From Flavisphingomonas formosensis (GTDB lineage Bacteria > Pseudomonadota > Alphaproteobacteria > Sphingomonadales > Sphingomonadaceae), in NCBI RefSeq assembly GCF_009755815.1, contig NZ_WRPK01000003.1:248001-312000 (forward strand): a DNA stretch of 64,000 nucleotides, in the 5' to 3' direction. Under the pieces are notes generated by a model. It saw only the letters and a list, made by a program, of their open reading frames with translations, made no database searches and was not told where the DNA came from. Positions 62,481 through 64,000 of the stretch are shown here, piece after piece. Position 1 is the stretch's first letter. Every line of letters begins with the position of its first letter. A program made the translations under genes and the position numbers.

Positions 62481-62744
62481 TCAGATGATGTGGAGCAGCG
62501 AACGGCAGATGAAGATCAGCACCATCGCGCCGATGATCGACATGAGGCAGCCTGCGGGCTGGATCGGCTGATCCGACGCTTCGTTGGTGAAGGCTCGCGC
62601 CATGAGGCCGCCGACGAAGGAGCCGGCGATGCCGAGCAGTGCGCTCCACAGCCAGTTGATATGAACGGTGCCGGGATAGAAGAAGCGTGCCAATATCCCA
62701 ATGATCAGGCCGACGACGAGCATGCGCAGGATGTGCAACATCAT
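62481..62744 (-). CDS. GlsB/YeaQ/YmgE-family membrane protein
   Basis: The 87-residue protein has three membrane helices and the family pattern GLIIGILARFFYPG and LLGIAGSFVGGLMAR. These small proteins are stress-linked in several bacteria; the function is unknown. The start at 62744 follows AGGAG. A second ATG is adjacent. Confidence 0.85.
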   Translation of the reverse strand: MMLHILRMLVVGLIIGILARFFYPGTVHINWLWSALLGIAGSFVGGLMARAFTNEASDQPIQPAGCLMSIIGAMVLIFICRSLLHII

Positions 62745-63060
62745 GCCACTCCTTTAGATGCAAGGAAAAGGTCGCGCTGAGGATCGCGGCGGTTGCCGCA
62801 GTAACGATCGATCACCCTGTCGTTCTTCTTCTGCTCCAGCATCGCGCACGCCACGGCAGACTGGCAGTTATGCCCAGGCGATGGCCTGGACGAATGCTGA
62901 CTGCAGGCAAGGCGAACGTTGAGAATGACTGTGCCTTCTCTTGGGACGCGAGCATATGCGCGCGATCGGCCTTTATGCAGAGTGAACGGCGCTGCGCTCT
63001 GGACAGCATAAATTACGGGCCGGAAAAGATCGGGAAACAGGATCCCGCGATTGGGGCGCG
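62745..63060. other. Divergent intergenic region
   Basis: No supported gene lies here. It holds the promoters of the YmgE-like gene (minus) and the DUF2490 gene (plus). I saw no strong dyad or terminator in it. Confidence 0.4.
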
Positions 63061-63762
63061 ATGACCTTAGCCCGATCGACTCGTCTCCTTCTGCCTGCTC
63101 TCGTCCTTTCCTCGCTGCTCGCGCTTCCCGGCCCGGCGCGGGCCGAGACCGAGCATGACGGGCAGGCCTGGGTCAACCTGACGGTGATGGGTTCGCTTTC
63201 CGGTCCGCTGCTTTATTTCGGCGAGGTGCAACCGCGTTTCGACGAGAACGGCTCACGCATCGGCACCGCCATCTTTCGCGGCGCGATCGGCTGGAAGCTC
63301 AGTTCGTCCCTGTCCCTCTATCAGGGCTATGGCCATATCGTCTCCCCGGTGAAGGGTGGGCGGGACATCGTGGAGAATCGCGGCTTCCAGCAATTGAACT
63401 GGATAATCGGCCATCCGGCGAAGGGCGAACTCTCATCGCGGACCCGGCTGGAGCAGCGCTGGCGATCGGACGGATCCGACATCGGCTGGCGGCTGAGGCA
63501 GATGCTCCGCTACGAACGGCCGCTGGTGGCGGAGAGGGGACTCAACCTGCTCGGCCATGGCGAAGCGTTCGTCGCGTTCAACGACACCGATTGGGGCGCG
63601 CGGGCCGGTTTCGATCAGCTCCGCAGCTTTGCCGGCGTGGAAATCGCGCTGCCCGGCAAGTCGACCATCGAACTCGGCTATCTCAATCAATATATCGATC
63701 GCGGTGGCGGACGCCACCGGGTGAACCACGCCGCCTCGTTCAGCCTCTTTATCCGGCCCTGA
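63061..63762 (+). CDS. DUF2490-family outer-membrane beta-barrel protein
   Basis: The 233-residue protein has a signal peptide (about 1-28, cleavage near ARA) and alternating beta strands with QAWVNLTVMG, LYQGYGHIVSP, EQRWRSDGSD and a C-terminal Phe-rich end (FSLFIRP). DUF2490 proteins form outer-membrane barrels of unknown cargo. The start ATG at 63061 lacks a strong ribosome site. Confidence 0.8.
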   Translation: MTLARSTRLLLPALVLSSLLALPGPARAETEHDGQAWVNLTVMGSLSGPLLYFGEVQPRFDENGSRIGTAIFRGAIGWKLSSSLSLYQGYGHIVSPVKGGRDIVENRGFQQLNWIIGHPAKGELSSRTRLEQRWRSDGSDIGWRLRQMLRYERPLVAERGLNLLGHGEAFVAFNDTDWGARAGFDQLRSFAGVEIALPGKSTIELGYLNQYIDRGGGRHRVNHAASFSLFIRP

Positions 63763-63853
63763 TCTGCTGGCGCAGCACCGGTCCGTCCGTTTCGGATCAT
63801 ATCTTTTACGGAACGATCTTGCGTTGGCCCGCAATTGCAGATGAAGGGCCCAT

Positions 63854-64000
63854 ATGCGGGATACGATCATCGCAACGACGATCGTCGTCGCTATTCTAAG
63901 CGCCCATGGCGCGGCCATGCTCTGGCTGTGGCGCCGGATGAAGCGCGTAGACGCGCCGGAGCCCGAGCACCGGCAGCCTCTCGTCGAGCGTGCCAATTGT
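63854..64000 (+). CDS. Small membrane protein (partial, runs off the right edge)
   Basis: The frame from ATG 63854 is open to the end of the window and codes for at least 49 residues. It has one predicted membrane helix (about 4-27: TIIATTIVVAILSAHGAAML) and then a basic, charged tail. AAGGG precedes the start by about 5 bases. The C-terminus is missing. It could be a short accessory or signal-anchor protein. Confidence 0.5.
   Translation, partial: MRDTIIATTIVVAILSAHGAAMLWLWRRMKRVDAPEPEHRQPLVERANC

Noticed and set aside
1-64000. CRISPR arrays, tRNA/rRNA genes, prophage, IS elements
   Set aside because: I looked for evenly spaced repeats, cloverleaf ends, integrases and transposases and found none; repeats seen are REP-like palindromes only.

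Overview
The window looks like a chromosomal segment of a GC-rich alphaproteobacterium of the Sphingomonadaceae (Sphingomonas or a close relative such as Rhizorhabdus). The evidence is the DksA with a degenerate zinc finger, RcdA (DUF1465), the fused IspDF, a TonB-dependent receptor, many small exported proteins, an alphaproteobacterial-type RpoH promoter, and REP-like palindromes. No tRNA, rRNA, CRISPR array, transposase or phage gene was seen. All functions are read from the sequence and from family knowledge; no search was run.

Region by region. 1-4.9 kb: cell-cycle and stress genes (dksA, a PilZ protein, two DUF465 proteins, hsp20, rcdA) with a Ser/Gly-rich exported protein and a small lipoprotein. 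5.1-8.7 kb: a two-gene carbohydrate unit, a GT4 glycosyltransferase fused to an alpha/alpha-barrel domain followed by a GH130 protein. 8.7-13.7 kb: an M28 peptidase, EttA, and three small exported proteins. 13.7-17.5 kb: housekeeping genes (carbonic anhydrase, lipA, ratA-like, cinA-like, ispDF).

17.7-31.5 kb is the most distinctive catabolic region. It holds a two-subunit aromatic-type Rieske dioxygenase. Opposite it is an operon of a one-subunit Rieske monooxygenase plus soxB, soxD, soxA and soxG (heterotetrameric sarcosine oxidase). Next come an FAD oxidoreductase, an amino-acid permease interrupted by an in-frame TGA, a BetI-like TetR regulator, a TIM-barrel epimerase-like protein and an SDR. 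The operon Rieske enzyme has Glu where ring hydroxylases have the bridging Asp, a feature of quaternary-amine oxygenases. I infer that the locus N-demethylates a betaine-like substrate and passes sarcosine to SoxBDAG. The permease nonsense codon suggests uptake in this isolate is damaged or redundant.

31.6-39.6 kb: a seven-module RTX-type protein behind an 11-G tract, a methyltransferase whose terminator lies inside its own reading frame, a small basic protein, a SirB1-like protein, and a DUF4173 / response regulator / histidine kinase operon with GTGA junctions. 39.7-50.4 kb: two efflux systems, a MarR-led AaeAB-like operon stitched by ATGA overlaps with a SlyA-type palindrome at the marR start, and an EmrAB-like operon with its own outer-membrane factor, divergent from a LysR regulator.

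50.4-58.2 kb: a KirBac-type channel, a VOC protein, a DUF1214 protein, a TonB receptor, a sulfotransferase and an AraC regulator, possibly a lipid or steroid-like uptake and modification cluster. 58.2-64 kb: a B12-type radical SAM protein, a ureohydrolase, an AraC regulator, a UbiE-like methyltransferase, a GlsB/YmgE membrane protein, a DUF2490 outer-membrane protein and a truncated small membrane protein at the right edge.
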